Positions 26,493-35,731 of a DNA stretch of 64,000 nucleotides are shown one piece after another. A model generated the notes under the pieces. That model did not search any database, was not told where the DNA came from, and saw only the letters and a list, made by a program, of their open reading frames with translations. The translations under genes were made by a program, and so were the position numbers. Positions within the stretch are counted from its first letter, which is position 1. Each line of letters begins with the position of its first letter. The DNA is from Vreelandella boliviensis LC1 (GTDB lineage Bacteria; Pseudomonadota; Gammaproteobacteria; Pseudomonadales; Halomonadaceae). The stretch spans positions 1,899,954 to 1,963,953 of the forward strand of contig NZ_JH393257.1 of NCBI RefSeq assembly GCF_000236035.1. The letters run 5' to 3'.

Positions 26493-27359
26493 TTACCGAA
26501 TCCCCGCCCTTAAAAACGACTGCACAAACTGGCGCTGGAAGAGTAAAAAGGCGATCAACAGTGGGGCGATACTGAGCAGCGTTGCGGCGCTAACGGTGGC
26601 CCAGTTAACGCCGGTTTCTGGCGCAGAGAAAACGCCTAAGCCCACCGTTAACGGACGGCTCTCTACCGAGTTGGTGACCACTAGCGGCCAGATAAAGTTG
26701 TTCCAGTGGTGGCTAATCGAGACCAGGCCATAAGCCAAATAGGTGGGCTTGGCTAGCGGTACGTAAACCTTCCACAAAATTTCCAGCCAGTTGCAGCCTT
26801 CGATGCGTGCGGCGTCTTCAAGCTCCCGGGGGATAGTTTTAAACGTTTGGCGGAGCAGAAAAATACCCAGGGCGCTGGCGACATAAGGCAGGCCAATCCC
26901 GGTGATGGTGTTGATCAGCCCCAGCTCACTGGCGATGCGGTAGTTCTCGACAATCAACACTTCGGGAAACACAAACAGCTGAATCAACACCAGCATAAAC
27001 AAAACGTTCTTGCCGGGAATCGGAAAACGCGCAAAGGCAAACGCCGCCAGCGTGCAGACGATAAACTGACCGATCACCACCCCCGTCACCAGCGCAAAGG
27101 TGTTCAGGTAGTAGCGGGCAAAGGGCGCCTGTGACCAGGCATCGGTGAAGTTCTCCAACGTCAGCGGGGCGAATATAGAAAAATTCACCATAAACTCGCT
27201 AGGGTGAAAAGCGGCCCAAAAGGCATACAGCAGCGGAAAGACCCAGATAACCGCCAGCAGCCAGGCGGCCACGGTTTCTAACGACGGAACGGAGACGTAA
27301 CGAGGGCGGGGCGCATAGGTTTTTGAGTTCTTGGCATTTGAGCTCGTTGTGGTGTTCAT
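26493..27359 (-). CDS. CUT1-type ABC transporter permease (UgpE/MalG-like)
   Basis: 288 aa, six transmembrane helices. The EAA loop reads ELEDAARIEGCNWLEILWKVYVPLAKPT, which contacts the ATPase. The N-terminal cytoplasmic tail (residues 1-28) is polar and low complexity. It overlaps the upstream permease gene by 4 bp and is the distal gene of the ATPase-SBP-permease-permease operon. Its last 421 bp are the intact copy (C) of the direct repeat also found at 12474-12894 and, in shorter form, at 11205-11279. Confidence 0.93.
   Translation of the reverse strand: MNTTTSSNAKNSKTYAPRPRYVSVPSLETVAAWLLAVIWVFPLLYAFWAAFHPSEFMVNFSIFAPLTLENFTDAWSQAPFARYYLNTFALVTGVVIGQFIVCTLAAFAFARFPIPGKNVLFMLVLIQLFVFPEVLIVENYRIASELGLINTITGIGLPYVASALGIFLLRQTFKTIPRELEDAARIEGCNWLEILWKVYVPLAKPTYLAYGLVSISHHWNNFIWPLVVTNSVESRPLTVGLGVFSAPETGVNWATVSAATLLSIAPLLIAFLLFQRQFVQSFLRAGIR
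26497..26917 (-). repeat. Copy C of permease 3' end (421 bp direct repeat, inside intact gene)
   Basis: The part of the intact permease gene that is duplicated at 12474-12894 (17 differences, no gaps) and partly at 11205-11279. It marks the right boundary of island 1. Confidence 0.95.
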
Positions 27360-28240
27360 TGGTAGTGCGTCCTGCGGTCTAAAATCGTGAACTTCAGTGT
27401 GGCGACTACCGCCAGTACCACCAGAATGACCACCGTAATGGTCGCCGCCGTGGTGCGGTCGAAGAACGAGAAGGCGTTCTCGTAAACGTAATAGAGCAAC
27501 AGGTTGGTGGCGTTGTTGGGCCCACCCTTGGTCAGAATAAACAGGTGATCGACTACTCGTACTGAATTGATTAGCGAATTGATCAACACAAACAGCGTGG
27601 TGGGCATCAGTAGCGGAAAGGTGACCCGCCAGAAGAAGCTCCAGCGGCTGGTGTCTTCAAGATCAGAAGCCTCTTTGAGTTCCGGTGGAATACTCTGCAG
27701 CGCGGCCAGATAGAAAATCATAAAAAAGCCGGCTTCCTTCCACACCGACATCACGATCACCGAGCTTAACGCAACACTTGGGTCGCCCAGCCAGTTAACA
27801 CCAGGAATTCCCAGCGCACCGAGCAGGCTGTTGAACAGGCCAATTTGCGGGGCGTAGAAAAACATCCAGATATTGGCGGCGGCGATCATGGGCAGAATCG
27901 TTGGCGTGAAATACGCCATGCGCACAAAGCCGCGACCCGGCAGCTTGCCGTTAACGAACAGCGCCATGCCCAAAGCTAGCGCGATAGACGTGGGGATGGT
28001 GCCCAGCGCATAGAGCAAGTTATTGCGCGCCACCTGCCAAAATGTCGGGTCGTCGAACAGCACCTGATAATTCTCGAGCCCTACGAATTCAGTGGGTGCG
28101 CCGCGAAAGCCAGGTAAAAATAGGCTATTAATGACCGTTGTCACGGTCGGTAAATAAGCAAAAGTGGTCAGCAGTAGCGCAGCGGGCAGCAGCAGAAGCG
28201 CGCCATAGAGCTGCATTTTGCGGTGGTTGGTGAATGACAT
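27356..28240 (-). CDS. CUT1-type ABC transporter permease (UgpA/MalF-like)
   Basis: 294 aa with six membrane helices and the EAA loop ELKEASDLEDTSRWSFFWRVTFPLLMPT. It forms the membrane channel with the downstream permease. The ATG at 28240 is taken as start; a GTG at 28255 would add five residues, and neither has a clear Shine-Dalgarno sequence. A strong hairpin lies between it and the binding-protein gene. Confidence 0.9.
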   Translation of the reverse strand: MSFTNHRKMQLYGALLLLPAALLLTTFAYLPTVTTVINSLFLPGFRGAPTEFVGLENYQVLFDDPTFWQVARNNLLYALGTIPTSIALALGMALFVNGKLPGRGFVRMAYFTPTILPMIAAANIWMFFYAPQIGLFNSLLGALGIPGVNWLGDPSVALSSVIVMSVWKEAGFFMIFYLAALQSIPPELKEASDLEDTSRWSFFWRVTFPLLMPTTLFVLINSLINSVRVVDHLFILTKGGPNNATNLLLYYVYENAFSFFDRTTAATITVVILVVLAVVATLKFTILDRRTHYQ

Positions 28241-28264
28241 AGTGACGTACCGCACGTTGGAAAA

Positions 28265-28282
28265 GCCGGGGCATGCCCCGGC
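28265..28282 (-). terminator. Intercistronic hairpin between SBP and permease genes
   Basis: GCCGGGGC-AT-GCCCCGGC, a perfect 8 bp GC-rich stem followed on the minus strand by TTTT. It lies 21 bp past the binding-protein stop. Such partial terminators or RNA-stabilising stems typically give more binding protein than permease from one operon. Confidence 0.75.
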
Positions 28283-28303
28283 GAATAACTACGTATTTAA
28301 CGC

Positions 28304-29584
28304 TTAGCGGGCGTAGCGACGCAGCACGCTGTCGGCTTCTTGCTGCGCCTGACTAAGCGCTTCTTGCGGTGTCATTTGCCCGGTCAGCGCGGCTTGCACA
28401 GCGTTATCCAAGGCGCGGCGAATGCGGCCGCCCTGGTAGGTGGAGAGCTCCGCCGTGCCGTGTTCAAGCTGGTCGCGGGCAACCGCTGCCGGCGCGAACT
28501 CTTCTACGTAGCTTTGCAGCGCATCGGTTTCATAGGCGGCGGGGCTAACGCCCATATAGCCGGTTTCAATCGACCAGGCAGCGGCGCGCTCGGGAGCGGT
28601 CATCCAGCGAATAAAGGTCATCGCCGCGCGCTGCTCTTCTTGCGTGGTATCTTCAAAAATGTAGAAGTTGCCGCCGCCGGTGGGGCTGCCACGCTGGGTT
28701 TTCATCGGCAACATGGCGACGCCAAAATCAAAATCGGCTTCGCTACGCACGGCGGTCAGGTTGCCTGTGGTGTGCCACATCATCGCCGTGGACTCTTCAA
28801 GGAAGTTCTGGCGCAGCGTACCCCACTCGATGGTGCCGTCGGGCATGGCATTGTGCTCGGTGGTTAGCGATACCCAGTACTCCAGCGCTTCAACCGCTGC
28901 GGGGTCGTCGAAGTAGACTTCTGTGCCGTCTTCGCTCATTAGCCGGTGGCCGTTCTGAAAGGCAAAGGCCTGGAACATCCAGTAGGGGTAGCCGGTGGAG
29001 GGCACCATCACGCCCCATTGGTCGCCACCGGAAGCTTCGCGCACGGTAGCGGCCATTTCAGCCATCTGCTCCCAGTTCTCTGGGGGCGTTTCGGGGTCGA
29101 GTCCAGCGGCTTCAAAGGCGTCCTTGTTCCAGAACAGTACGATGGTGGAGCGCTGGAAGGGGATGCCATAGGTCTTGCCATCCAACTGGCCGTTTTCCAT
29201 CAGTCCAGGATAGAAGCTGTCGAGCCAATCGCGTTCTTCGTCGGTTTCGATTAGATCATCGAAGGCGACGATGGCGTTCTGCTCAATCAGTTCGTAAAGG
29301 TCGATTGAGAACATGACCGACAGCTGGGGCGTATCACCCGCTTCCATCGCCGACATGGCGCGTACGCGGGTGTCGTCGTAGTTACCGGCGTAGATCGCTT
29401 CTACGTTGATATCGGGGTATTCGCTCTCAAACTCTTCCACCAGATTATCAACGACGTCAGTGAGGGCACCGCCCACCGCCACCGGGTAGTACATAGTCAG
29501 ATCGACGCTATCCGCGTTTACCTGGGCGGCGCTTAACAAGCCCGCTGCCAGAGCGGTCATTGCAAAAGGGGTACGCAAACGCAT
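28304..29584 (-). CDS. CUT1-family extracellular solute-binding protein (UgpB-like)
   Basis: 426 aa. Signal peptide residues 1-24 (ending AQVNA). The mature protein begins VDLTMYYPVAVGGALTDVVDNLVEEFESEYPDINVEAIYAGNYDDT, a pattern of family 1 binding proteins for sugars or glycerol phosphates, with TYGIPFQRSTIVLFWNKDAFEAAGLDP further on. It is similar to UgpB-type proteins in layout, but the ligand is not certain. It lies between the ATPase gene (upstream) and the two permeases. Confidence 0.9.
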   Translation of the reverse strand: MRLRTPFAMTALAAGLLSAAQVNADSVDLTMYYPVAVGGALTDVVDNLVEEFESEYPDINVEAIYAGNYDDTRVRAMSAMEAGDTPQLSVMFSIDLYELIEQNAIVAFDDLIETDEERDWLDSFYPGLMENGQLDGKTYGIPFQRSTIVLFWNKDAFEAAGLDPETPPENWEQMAEMAATVREASGGDQWGVMVPSTGYPYWMFQAFAFQNGHRLMSEDGTEVYFDDPAAVEALEYWVSLTTEHNAMPDGTIEWGTLRQNFLEESTAMMWHTTGNLTAVRSEADFDFGVAMLPMKTQRGSPTGGGNFYIFEDTTQEEQRAAMTFIRWMTAPERAAAWSIETGYMGVSPAAYETDALQSYVEEFAPAAVARDQLEHGTAELSTYQGGRIRRALDNAVQAALTGQMTPQEALSQAQQEADSVLRRYAR

Positions 29585-29629
29585 AGGAGACTCCGCAATT
29601 GTCAGTACTGAAACAGGGTTAAAAAACGA

Positions 29630-30766
29630 TTAGTGTTGGAAAGAGCCCACCACCGGTGGGCGAGGAATGCTGTGGGGTGAGCGGGGTAACGGGGTAGGCG
29701 TTAAGTCATCCCGTCGCAGGCCGTCAGCAGCAAACAGATGAGCATTTTCGCGTGCCCAGTAAAGGCGGCAAGGCTGGCCGGCAAGGGCGTGCTTACCGCT
29801 CATACGAACCCTTACGTTATGGTTGCCGACGGTCACATGGGCAATGGTATCGGCGCCCAGATATTCATCGCTGACCACCATCGCGGGTACGCCAGTCGTC
29901 GAAGTGGTGCTTAGCGCGATATCCTCCGGGCGGATGCCTAACTGTCCGCCGACGGCTTCTAATGGCGCCACTGGCGTGTGCGGCTCACCCACGATAACGG
30001 CACCCTCCTTGCCTGCTTCCAGCGGCAGTAGGTTCATGGCCGGGCTGCCAATAAAGCTGGCGGCAAAGGCACTGGCTGGGCGGTTATACAGCTCGTCAGG
30101 CGTGCCGTCCTGCACGATTTTGCCGTGCTGCATCAGAATCACACGGTCGCCCATGCTCATCGCTTCGACCTGGTCGTGGGTGACGTAAATCACTGTCATG
30201 TTCAGGCGGCTTTGCAGCGCTTTGATTTCCCGGCGCATATCACTGCGCAGCCGCGCATCCAGGTTGGAGAGCGGCTCGTCCATCAAGCAGATCGGGTGTT
30301 CGGAGATAATCGAACGTGCTAGCGCCACCCGCTGGCGCTGGCCGCCGGAAAGCTGGGCAGGTTTGCGGTGCAGGTAGTCGGTGAGATCGACCAGTCCGGC
30401 GACTTTGGCTAGCCGCTGGCGCTGTTCATCTTTGGGTACTTTGCGGCTGCGCAGGCCAAAAACAATATTGTCGGCAACGCTTAAGTGCGGAAACAACGCG
30501 TAGGATTGAAACACCATGCTTAGCCCACGATCGCCGGGCGGCAGGCGCGTTACGTCGCGCTCGCCAATATGAATTTGGCCGTCGCTGGCTTCTTCCAAGC
30601 CTGCGATCATACGCAGGGTGGTGGATTTACCGCAGCCGGAAGGGCCCAGCAGAATGACAAATTGCCCAGGCGTGACATCGAAGGAGATGCCATCGACAGC
30701 AGTGGTCGCGTCCCAACGTTTGGTGACGCGCTCCAGGCGGATACGCGATTGGCTCATAACACTCAT
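29630..30766 (-). CDS. ABC transporter ATPase (UgpC/MalK-like)
   Basis: 378 aa from ATG 30766 (another ATG at 30757 is equally possible; the GTG at 30826 would add a tail without counterpart). Walker [11 protein letters not shown]-loop [10 protein letters not shown], signature [14 protein letters not shown], Walker [12 protein letters not shown] and switch His in YVTHDQ are all intact. The C-terminal part is the MalK-type regulatory OB domain ([13 protein letters not shown]). It is the first gene of the operon, an order unlike the common ugpBAEC. Confidence 0.92.
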   Translation of the reverse strand: MSVMSQSRIRLERVTKRWDATTAVDGISFDVTPGQFVILLGPSGCGKSTTLRMIAGLEEASDGQIHIGERDVTRLPPGDRGLSMVFQSYALFPHLSVADNIVFGLRSRKVPKDEQRQRLAKVAGLVDLTDYLHRKPAQLSGGQRQRVALARSIISEHPICLMDEPLSNLDARLRSDMRREIKALQSRLNMTVIYVTHDQVEAMSMGDRVILMQHGKIVQDGTPDELYNRPASAFAASFIGSPAMNLLPLEAGKEGAVIVGEPHTPVAPLEAVGGQLGIRPEDIALSTTSTTGVPAMVVSDEYLGADTIAHVTVGNHNVRVRMSGKHALAGQPCRLYWARENAHLFAADGLRRDDLTPTPLPRSPHSIPRPPVVGSFQH

Positions 30767-30842
30767 CACCGGCTGTTGGTTGTTATTGATCCAGCTTGTG
30801 TTGAAGGTGTTGCCGTTTAATGACACTTACATGGATGGTTTA

Positions 30843-30859
30843 TGACACCCGCTGTGTCA
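30843..30859. promoter_or_regulatory. Palindromic operator upstream of the CUT1 ABC operon
   Basis: TGACAC-CCGCT-GTGTCA is a perfect 6 bp inverted repeat; a further TGACAC begins at 30821. It sits between the remnant of a regulator gene and the ATPase gene and overlaps a TTGACA word that could be a -35 element. It is a good candidate site for a repressor of this importer. Confidence 0.5.
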
Positions 30860-30868
30860 AGCAGAAAA

Positions 30869-30916
30869 TCACTTGGCGACTTTAATGCCATAACGCTGAA
30901 GCCTGCGCACCACGCT
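30869..30916 (-). pseudogene. 3' remnant of sigma54 activator gene, left boundary of island 2
   Basis: On the minus strand this reads [19 protein letters not shown]. The first 32 bp (30885-30916) are identical to 39463-39494 in the intact sigma54 activator gene, where the protein continues [11 protein letters not shown]. It encodes the recognition helix of the Fis-type domain only. It lies directly between the class II aldolase stop (30918) and the CUT1 operon promoter and cannot be a gene by itself. Confidence 0.85.
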
Positions 30917-30917
30917 T

Positions 30918-31688
30918 TCAGCGGCAGTAATCGTCATGCTGTGCTTCTATTAAACGCAGCGCTGCCTGCCAAGCCAATTCAGTGATCTCCTTTTCGTCTT
31001 CCGAATCAAACTGCGCAGCCGTATGGCGCTGAACCTCTTCGCTGGGGATATGGAGAGGCCGACCGCCGGATAGGGCTTGAACCTGAGCCTGGCAGGCGCG
31101 CTCTAGAAAATATATTTCCATAAAGGCCTCGGCGATACTTTTCCCAGCAGCCAGTAACCCATGGTTGCGCAGGATCATGGTCTTGTGTTTGCCCAGGTCT
31201 AGCACTAGACGTTGGCGTTCATCGGTATCCAGGGCAACGCCTTCATAGGCGTGATAGGCCAATTTGCCGTGGAACTTCAGCGCATGTTGGGTGAGTGGTA
31301 GCAATCCCTCTTGTTGAGCCGAAACGGCCATGCCTGCCGCCGTATGCGTGTGAATCACACAATCTAGCTCTGGCCGGGCGGCATGGATGGCAGAGTGGAT
31401 CACGAATCCTGCCACGTTGACTCTGCCTTGCGGGTTAAGAGTGTCCACTACCGTGCCGTCATGGTCGATGCGAACGAGATCAGAGGCACGCATCAGCTCG
31501 AAGGGGATACCATAGTGATTGATCAGAAAGTGCTCTGGAGTATCGGGATGCCGAAGCGTTAGATGAGTATCAATCAAATCAGTCATGCGGTAGTAGGCGA
31601 GCAGCCTATAAAGTGCCGCCAACTCACAGCGTGCTTGCCACTCATTGTCACTAATGTGGTGTCGAACGTGAACAGGTATGTCGGTCAT
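30918..31688 (-). CDS. Class II aldolase/adducin-family protein
   Basis: 256 aa. Metal-binding histidines are visible in DCVIHTHTAAGMAVS and in MILRNHGLLAAGKSIAEAF, and the N-terminus has LAALYRLLAYYRMTDLIDTHLTLR. The family includes sugar-phosphate aldolases, dehydratases and decarboxylases; long members without sugar-phosphate context, as here, are mostly uncharacterised. It is the last gene of the island-2 minus-strand operon, downstream of the Pot-type permeases. It may cleave or modify a product of the two dioxygenases. Confidence 0.85.
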   Translation of the reverse strand: MTDIPVHVRHHISDNEWQARCELAALYRLLAYYRMTDLIDTHLTLRHPDTPEHFLINHYGIPFELMRASDLVRIDHDGTVVDTLNPQGRVNVAGFVIHSAIHAARPELDCVIHTHTAAGMAVSAQQEGLLPLTQHALKFHGKLAYHAYEGVALDTDERQRLVLDLGKHKTMILRNHGLLAAGKSIAEAFMEIYFLERACQAQVQALSGGRPLHIPSEEVQRHTAAQFDSEDEKEITELAWQAALRLIEAQHDDYCR

Positions 31689-31703
31689 AAAAATCTTTTC
31701 AAG

Positions 31704-32519
31704 TCATGGGTGTTGCTGCCCTGCGCGCCAGCCTTGTATGGCCATACGCAGAAACAGCAGCGTCAAGGTTAAGATGATTAGTAAGGTGGAAATAGCGGCT
31801 ACCACTGGGTCGACGTTGTCCCTTAGCCCGCTCCATATTTGGCGGGGTAGCGTAATGACCTCCCAACTGGTGATGAACAGTGTGACGGCAATCTCTTCCC
31901 AGGAGAGAATGAAACAGAGCAAAAAGGTCGTCAGCATGGAGAGGCGCAGGTTAGGGAGTAGCACCATCCAGGTGGTTTGCCAAAGGCCTGCGCCTAGATT
32001 GCGCGCCGCGAGCTCAATGCGCCGGTCGACCCGGCTGATAGCCACCAGCATGTTGATAACACCGAAAGGAACGATGAGCAGAGTATGGGCAAGAATCACT
32101 CCAGGTAGGGAGTCATAGCCAAGGCTGGGAGCGATGTGCGAAACGTTGGTGGTCATAAAGTAGAGCACCATGGCCGAGACAACAGGCGGTACGATCAGTG
32201 GCAACATACAGAGGCCGATCAGCCAGCGTGTCCACTGATTATTACGGTACCAAACCGCGATGACAAAGGCGGTGGATAGTAGGGTGGCCAGCAGTGCAGC
32301 TGAGATAGCAACGATAGCGCTGTTCATGATGCTACCAATCCACTCCGATGAGTTGAACAGTGCAATGTAGTGGCGTAGTGACCAGTCACCCTCGGGCATC
32401 GACAGATAGCGCTTGCCGGTGAATGACACGGGAATCACTGCCGCAAGGGGAAGCATTAAAAAACCCATAGTGATAAGCGCTAGGAGCTTGGCCAGCCAGC
32501 CGACCCGATAGATATTCAT
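31704..32519 (-). CDS. ABC transporter permease (PotC-like)
   Basis: 271 aa with six membrane helices and the EAA-type loop IELAARNLGAGLWQTTWMVLLPNLR. The N-terminal pattern LLALITMGFLMLPLAAVIPVSFTG is typical of the second permease of spermidine/putrescine-type importers. It lies 10 bp after the first permease gene and 15 bp before the class II aldolase gene. Confidence 0.9.
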   Translation of the reverse strand: MNIYRVGWLAKLLALITMGFLMLPLAAVIPVSFTGKRYLSMPEGDWSLRHYIALFNSSEWIGSIMNSAIVAISAALLATLLSTAFVIAVWYRNNQWTRWLIGLCMLPLIVPPVVSAMVLYFMTTNVSHIAPSLGYDSLPGVILAHTLLIVPFGVINMLVAISRVDRRIELAARNLGAGLWQTTWMVLLPNLRLSMLTTFLLCFILSWEEIAVTLFITSWEVITLPRQIWSGLRDNVDPVVAAISTLLIILTLTLLFLRMAIQGWRAGQQHP

Positions 32520-32529
32520 AACGTTCTCC

Positions 32530-33366
32530 TTAACCGACTAGTCGCTCGACCCGCGAAAACCGCATTAGCAGCCACACCAACCCGGAGACCAACACCAGCA
32601 TCAATACGCACAATGCGGCTCCGATTCCCCAGTTGTAGGTCTGAAACATCTGCAAGAAAACGTATTCCGCCGCCATCAGTGTGCTACCGCCGCCAAGAAT
32701 GGCGGGAATAATGAAAAACCCCAGGCAGAAGACGAACACCATTATGAAAGCGCCCAATAGGCCAGGCAGGGTTTGGGGCAGGAATATTGAAATAAACACT
32801 CGCAAGCGTGATGCGCCCAGCCCACGGGCGGCCAGCAACACCCGGTCATCAATCTGGCGCATCGAAGAGAGCAGTGGGAAGAAAGCAAACGGAACCATAA
32901 AATGCACCATGGCGATGATTACCCCCAGAGTATTGCGGGTTAGTGCTAAGGGGGAGTCGATCAGTCCCAGCTCCTGCAGCCAGCTGTTGACCAGGCCATT
33001 GTTGCGCAGCGCTACGAGCCAGCCGAAGGTGCGAACCAATACTGATATAAAGAAAGGCAGGAATATGCATAACTCCACCCAACGTTGCCATCGGGATGAA
33101 CTGTAAAGCCAACAGTAGGCCATCAAAAAAGCCAGCAGCAGCGCACAGACACCTACAATGGTGCATAGATAGAGAGTGCGCCATAGCACGGCGTGTATCG
33201 AAGGGTCGTTCGCCAGGCGTGCATAGTTGTCTACTCCTAGCTCCGGCAGCGTCACGCTCCAGGTGACAATGCCGGCAAAAGGCACTACGTAGCAAAGCAG
33301 CAGTAGAACTGGCAGTGGCCACAACAGCAAACGGTACTGCCAACGTTCGGGAAGGCGGGTAATCAT
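32530..33366 (-). CDS. ABC transporter permease (PotB-like)
   Basis: 278 aa from the ATG at 33366, 7 bp after GAGGG; the longer frame from 33447 would run into the binding-protein gene. Six helices; the loop LLAARGLGASRLRVFISIFLPQTLPG is the ATPase-coupling motif. It pairs with the downstream PotC-like permease and follows the binding-protein gene by 20 bp. Confidence 0.9.
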   Translation of the reverse strand: MITRLPERWQYRLLLWPLPVLLLLCYVVPFAGIVTWSVTLPELGVDNYARLANDPSIHAVLWRTLYLCTIVGVCALLLAFLMAYCWLYSSSRWQRWVELCIFLPFFISVLVRTFGWLVALRNNGLVNSWLQELGLIDSPLALTRNTLGVIIAMVHFMVPFAFFPLLSSMRQIDDRVLLAARGLGASRLRVFISIFLPQTLPGLLGAFIMVFVFCLGFFIIPAILGGGSTLMAAEYVFLQMFQTYNWGIGAALCVLMLVLVSGLVWLLMRFSRVERLVG

Positions 33367-33386
33367 TTGCATGCCCTCACGTAAAG

Positions 33387-34496
33387 TTAGCCACCAGTGC
33401 GCGACAGAAATTGGTCGAGTACGCTGCCGTAGTGATCGGCGTACCACTCAATGTCGAGCTTGAATTGGCGAGCAAGATTGTCGACTGAACCACAGTTGAG
33501 CTCGATAAGCTCCTCGGGAATTAATGCTTCGGCAGCTGGGTTCGATGGCCCATTGCCCAACAGCTTGAGTAGCTCGATCTGGCCTTCTGGTTCCAGCGCA
33601 TGATCGATAAAACGCATGGCGGGCTCTGCACCTGCCGGGTTGTCGCCAAGGACTGCCCAGCTGCTGGGAGTGACGCAGGCATTATCGTAGTGCCAGCCGA
33701 CTCTACCTTCGGTATCGCGCTCGAGCACGATGGCTCGGGTATTCCATATCTGCCCGATGCTGACTTCGCCGTCGAGAAACAACTGCTGACTTTCCGCACC
33801 TGAGCCCCAGTAAGCCAAAATATGAGGGCGTAGCTCATCAAGCTTGTCGAGTGCTCTGGCTACGTCAAGCGGGTAGAGGTCCGCGACCACAACACCGTCA
33901 GCCAGCAAAGCTGCTTCGAGTACGCCATTCATCCATTTGTACATCGTGCGCTTGCCAGGGAAACGCTCAACATCCCAGAAGTCCGCCCAGGTTTGTGGGG
34001 CCGAATCAAAACGCTCCTTGTCCCATGCGATCACATAGCTATATAGGTAGCCCGCCACGCCGAACTCTGTGGCAAACTCTTCATTCACTTTGCTTCGATC
34101 AATGGTATTGAAATCGAGGGGCCGCATTAGGCCTTCGCGGCCCAGGGTCAGGGATGTAAAAGGCTCGGCATCCACCACATCCCAACTGGGGCGGCCAGAG
34201 GCAAGTTGTGCGCGAATCGCGCCTTCTGTCGGGCCGCTGCCATCAATGCGCACCGGAATACCGGTTTCGCGGGTGAAACTATCAGTCCAGGCTTGTTGAT
34301 ATGCATCAATAGCATCGCCGCCCCAATTGACGATAATAACGGGGCGATCCTGCGCCCAGCCAATACCACTGCGCATGGCAAGCGGTAATGCCGCTAGCAT
34401 GCCTGCAGCCTTAAGAAAACTACGGCGGTCGATCTGGCCACGACGCGTCTTTTCGACAAGAAGCTCAATACAGTCCTGCTGATGTGTCTGATGCAT
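33387..34496 (-). CDS. ABC transporter substrate-binding protein (PotD-like, Tat signal)
   Basis: 369 aa. A twin-arginine-type signal DRRSFLKAAGMLAALPLAM occurs around residues 22-40, so the protein may be exported folded. The mature part (VIIVNWGGDAIDAYQQAWTDSFTRETGIPV) is characteristic of PotD/PotF-type family 1 binding proteins for polyamines and related cations or amino acids. It is located between the ATPase gene and the two permeases of the island-2 importer. Ligand unknown; a polyamine or betaine-like compound is possible. Confidence 0.88.
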   Translation of the reverse strand: MHQTHQQDCIELLVEKTRRGQIDRRSFLKAAGMLAALPLAMRSGIGWAQDRPVIIVNWGGDAIDAYQQAWTDSFTRETGIPVRIDGSGPTEGAIRAQLASGRPSWDVVDAEPFTSLTLGREGLMRPLDFNTIDRSKVNEEFATEFGVAGYLYSYVIAWDKERFDSAPQTWADFWDVERFPGKRTMYKWMNGVLEAALLADGVVVADLYPLDVARALDKLDELRPHILAYWGSGAESQQLFLDGEVSIGQIWNTRAIVLERDTEGRVGWHYDNACVTPSSWAVLGDNPAGAEPAMRFIDHALEPEGQIELLKLLGNGPSNPAAEALIPEELIELNCGSVDNLARQFKLDIEWYADHYGSVLDQFLSRTGG

Positions 34497-34552
34497 GATG
34501 ATTACTCCAGTGGGGCGGTGCGTAAGTCACGCTGTAAGTCTTCGGGTGTGTC

Positions 34553-35692
34553 TCAAGCCTCGATCACGATGCCGTCATCGACTGGCCAGTAAAGCCATAA
34601 TGGGGAGCCTTTTCTGGCCTGGGCGGCCGGATGCGCGTTGGTAACACTGGTGGTCAATATATGACCCTGGGGGGTGGTAAGCGTCAGATCGAGACTGTGG
34701 CCTTGATAAGTGCGCTCTTTCAGCGTGGTCGCAAGGCAGTTGAAGCCCTCTCTCGCCGCTTCGTTATAGCTGAGCGCAATGTTCAGTTGCTCGGGACGGA
34801 CGCCTAGCATCAGATTGTTGTGAGGAATATGGCGCAGATTAGTTGCCGTCAGCAGGGTGTCTTCGAACAGGCCGCTGACGCGCTGCCCGGAGCGCTCTGG
34901 TTGGCTTAACGGCAATAAATTCATACGGCCGAGGAATTCGGCAACAAAGCGGTCATGGGGGCGGGTGTAAAGTCGTTCCGGTGTATCCAGCTGAGCCAAG
35001 CGGCCCTGATTGAAGATGGCAATACGTGAAGAAAGAGCAAGCGCCTCACTCTGATCATGGGTCACGAAGACAAAGGTGGTCCCCATTTCCTGGTGTATAC
35101 GTTTCATTTCCTCCTGCAACTGGCCGCGCAGGTTCTTATCGAGCGCCGAAAATGGTTCGTCGAGCAGTAGCATCTCTGGTTCGAAGACCAGTGCCCTAGC
35201 CAGCGCTACCCGTTGCTGCTGGCCACCGGAGAGAGTGTGAGGTTTCTTATGGGCGTGCTCGCTCAGTCCCACTGTTTCCAGCATGTGTTCCACGCGCTGG
35301 CGGCGTCGGGCGGCAGTCACGCCACGAATACGTAATGGAAAGGCTATATTCTCTGCAACGCTCATATGCGGAAAGAGAGCATAGCCTTGAAATACCATGC
35401 CGAAGTTACGCTTTTCGGCTGGTCGCTGAGTAAAGTCTTTCCCCGCACTTGTCAGGCGCCCGGCAGAGGGTATGCTGAAGCCCGCTAGAATCATCAGCAA
35501 TGTTGTCTTACCGGATCCCGATGGGCCGAGTAAGGTTAGAAATTCGCCGCGTTGCACATCAATGAAAATATCGTCGAGAGCCAGCACTCTTCCATAACGT
35601 TTCTGAATGCCCTGTATGCTGATTTGTACGTCATCATGCAGAGCCGTGTCGCATACTGGCTCATGAGTAGGTGACTGGGAAAGGCTATTCAT
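34553..35692 (-). CDS. ABC transporter ATPase (PotA-like)
   Basis: 379 aa from ATG 35692, 6 bp after AGGAG (an ATG at 35728 adds 12 residues). Walker A GPSGSGKTT, Q-loop VFQGYALFPH, signature LSGGQQQRVALARA, Walker B LLLDEPFSALD and switch FVTHDQSEA are intact, with a C-terminal TOBE-like domain (LGVRPEQLNIA). It energises the PotB/PotC-like permeases encoded downstream. Confidence 0.91.
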   Translation of the reverse strand: MNSLSQSPTHEPVCDTALHDDVQISIQGIQKRYGRVLALDDIFIDVQRGEFLTLLGPSGSGKTTLLMILAGFSIPSAGRLTSAGKDFTQRPAEKRNFGMVFQGYALFPHMSVAENIAFPLRIRGVTAARRRQRVEHMLETVGLSEHAHKKPHTLSGGQQQRVALARALVFEPEMLLLDEPFSALDKNLRGQLQEEMKRIHQEMGTTFVFVTHDQSEALALSSRIAIFNQGRLAQLDTPERLYTRPHDRFVAEFLGRMNLLPLSQPERSGQRVSGLFEDTLLTATNLRHIPHNNLMLGVRPEQLNIALSYNEAAREGFNCLATTLKERTYQGHSLDLTLTTPQGHILTTSVTNAHPAAQARKGSPLWLYWPVDDGIVIEA

Positions 35693-35731
35693 GACGGCTC
35701 CTGAGCGGTCCAAGGGAATAACGTTCATGGT

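Noticed and set aside
12895..26496. Island 1 as a classical integrase-borne genomic island or prophage
   Set aside because: No tyrosine or serine recombinase, no tRNA gene, no phage genes. The repeats are far longer than a usual att core.
11205..26917. Repeats as an assembly duplication artefact
   Set aside because: The copies differ by many substitutions and, in copy A, by indels, and each is followed by different sequence. An artefact would give identical copies.
12474..26917. Composite transposon flanked by insertion sequences
   Set aside because: The flanking repeats encode permease C-termini, not transposases, and have no terminal inverted repeats.
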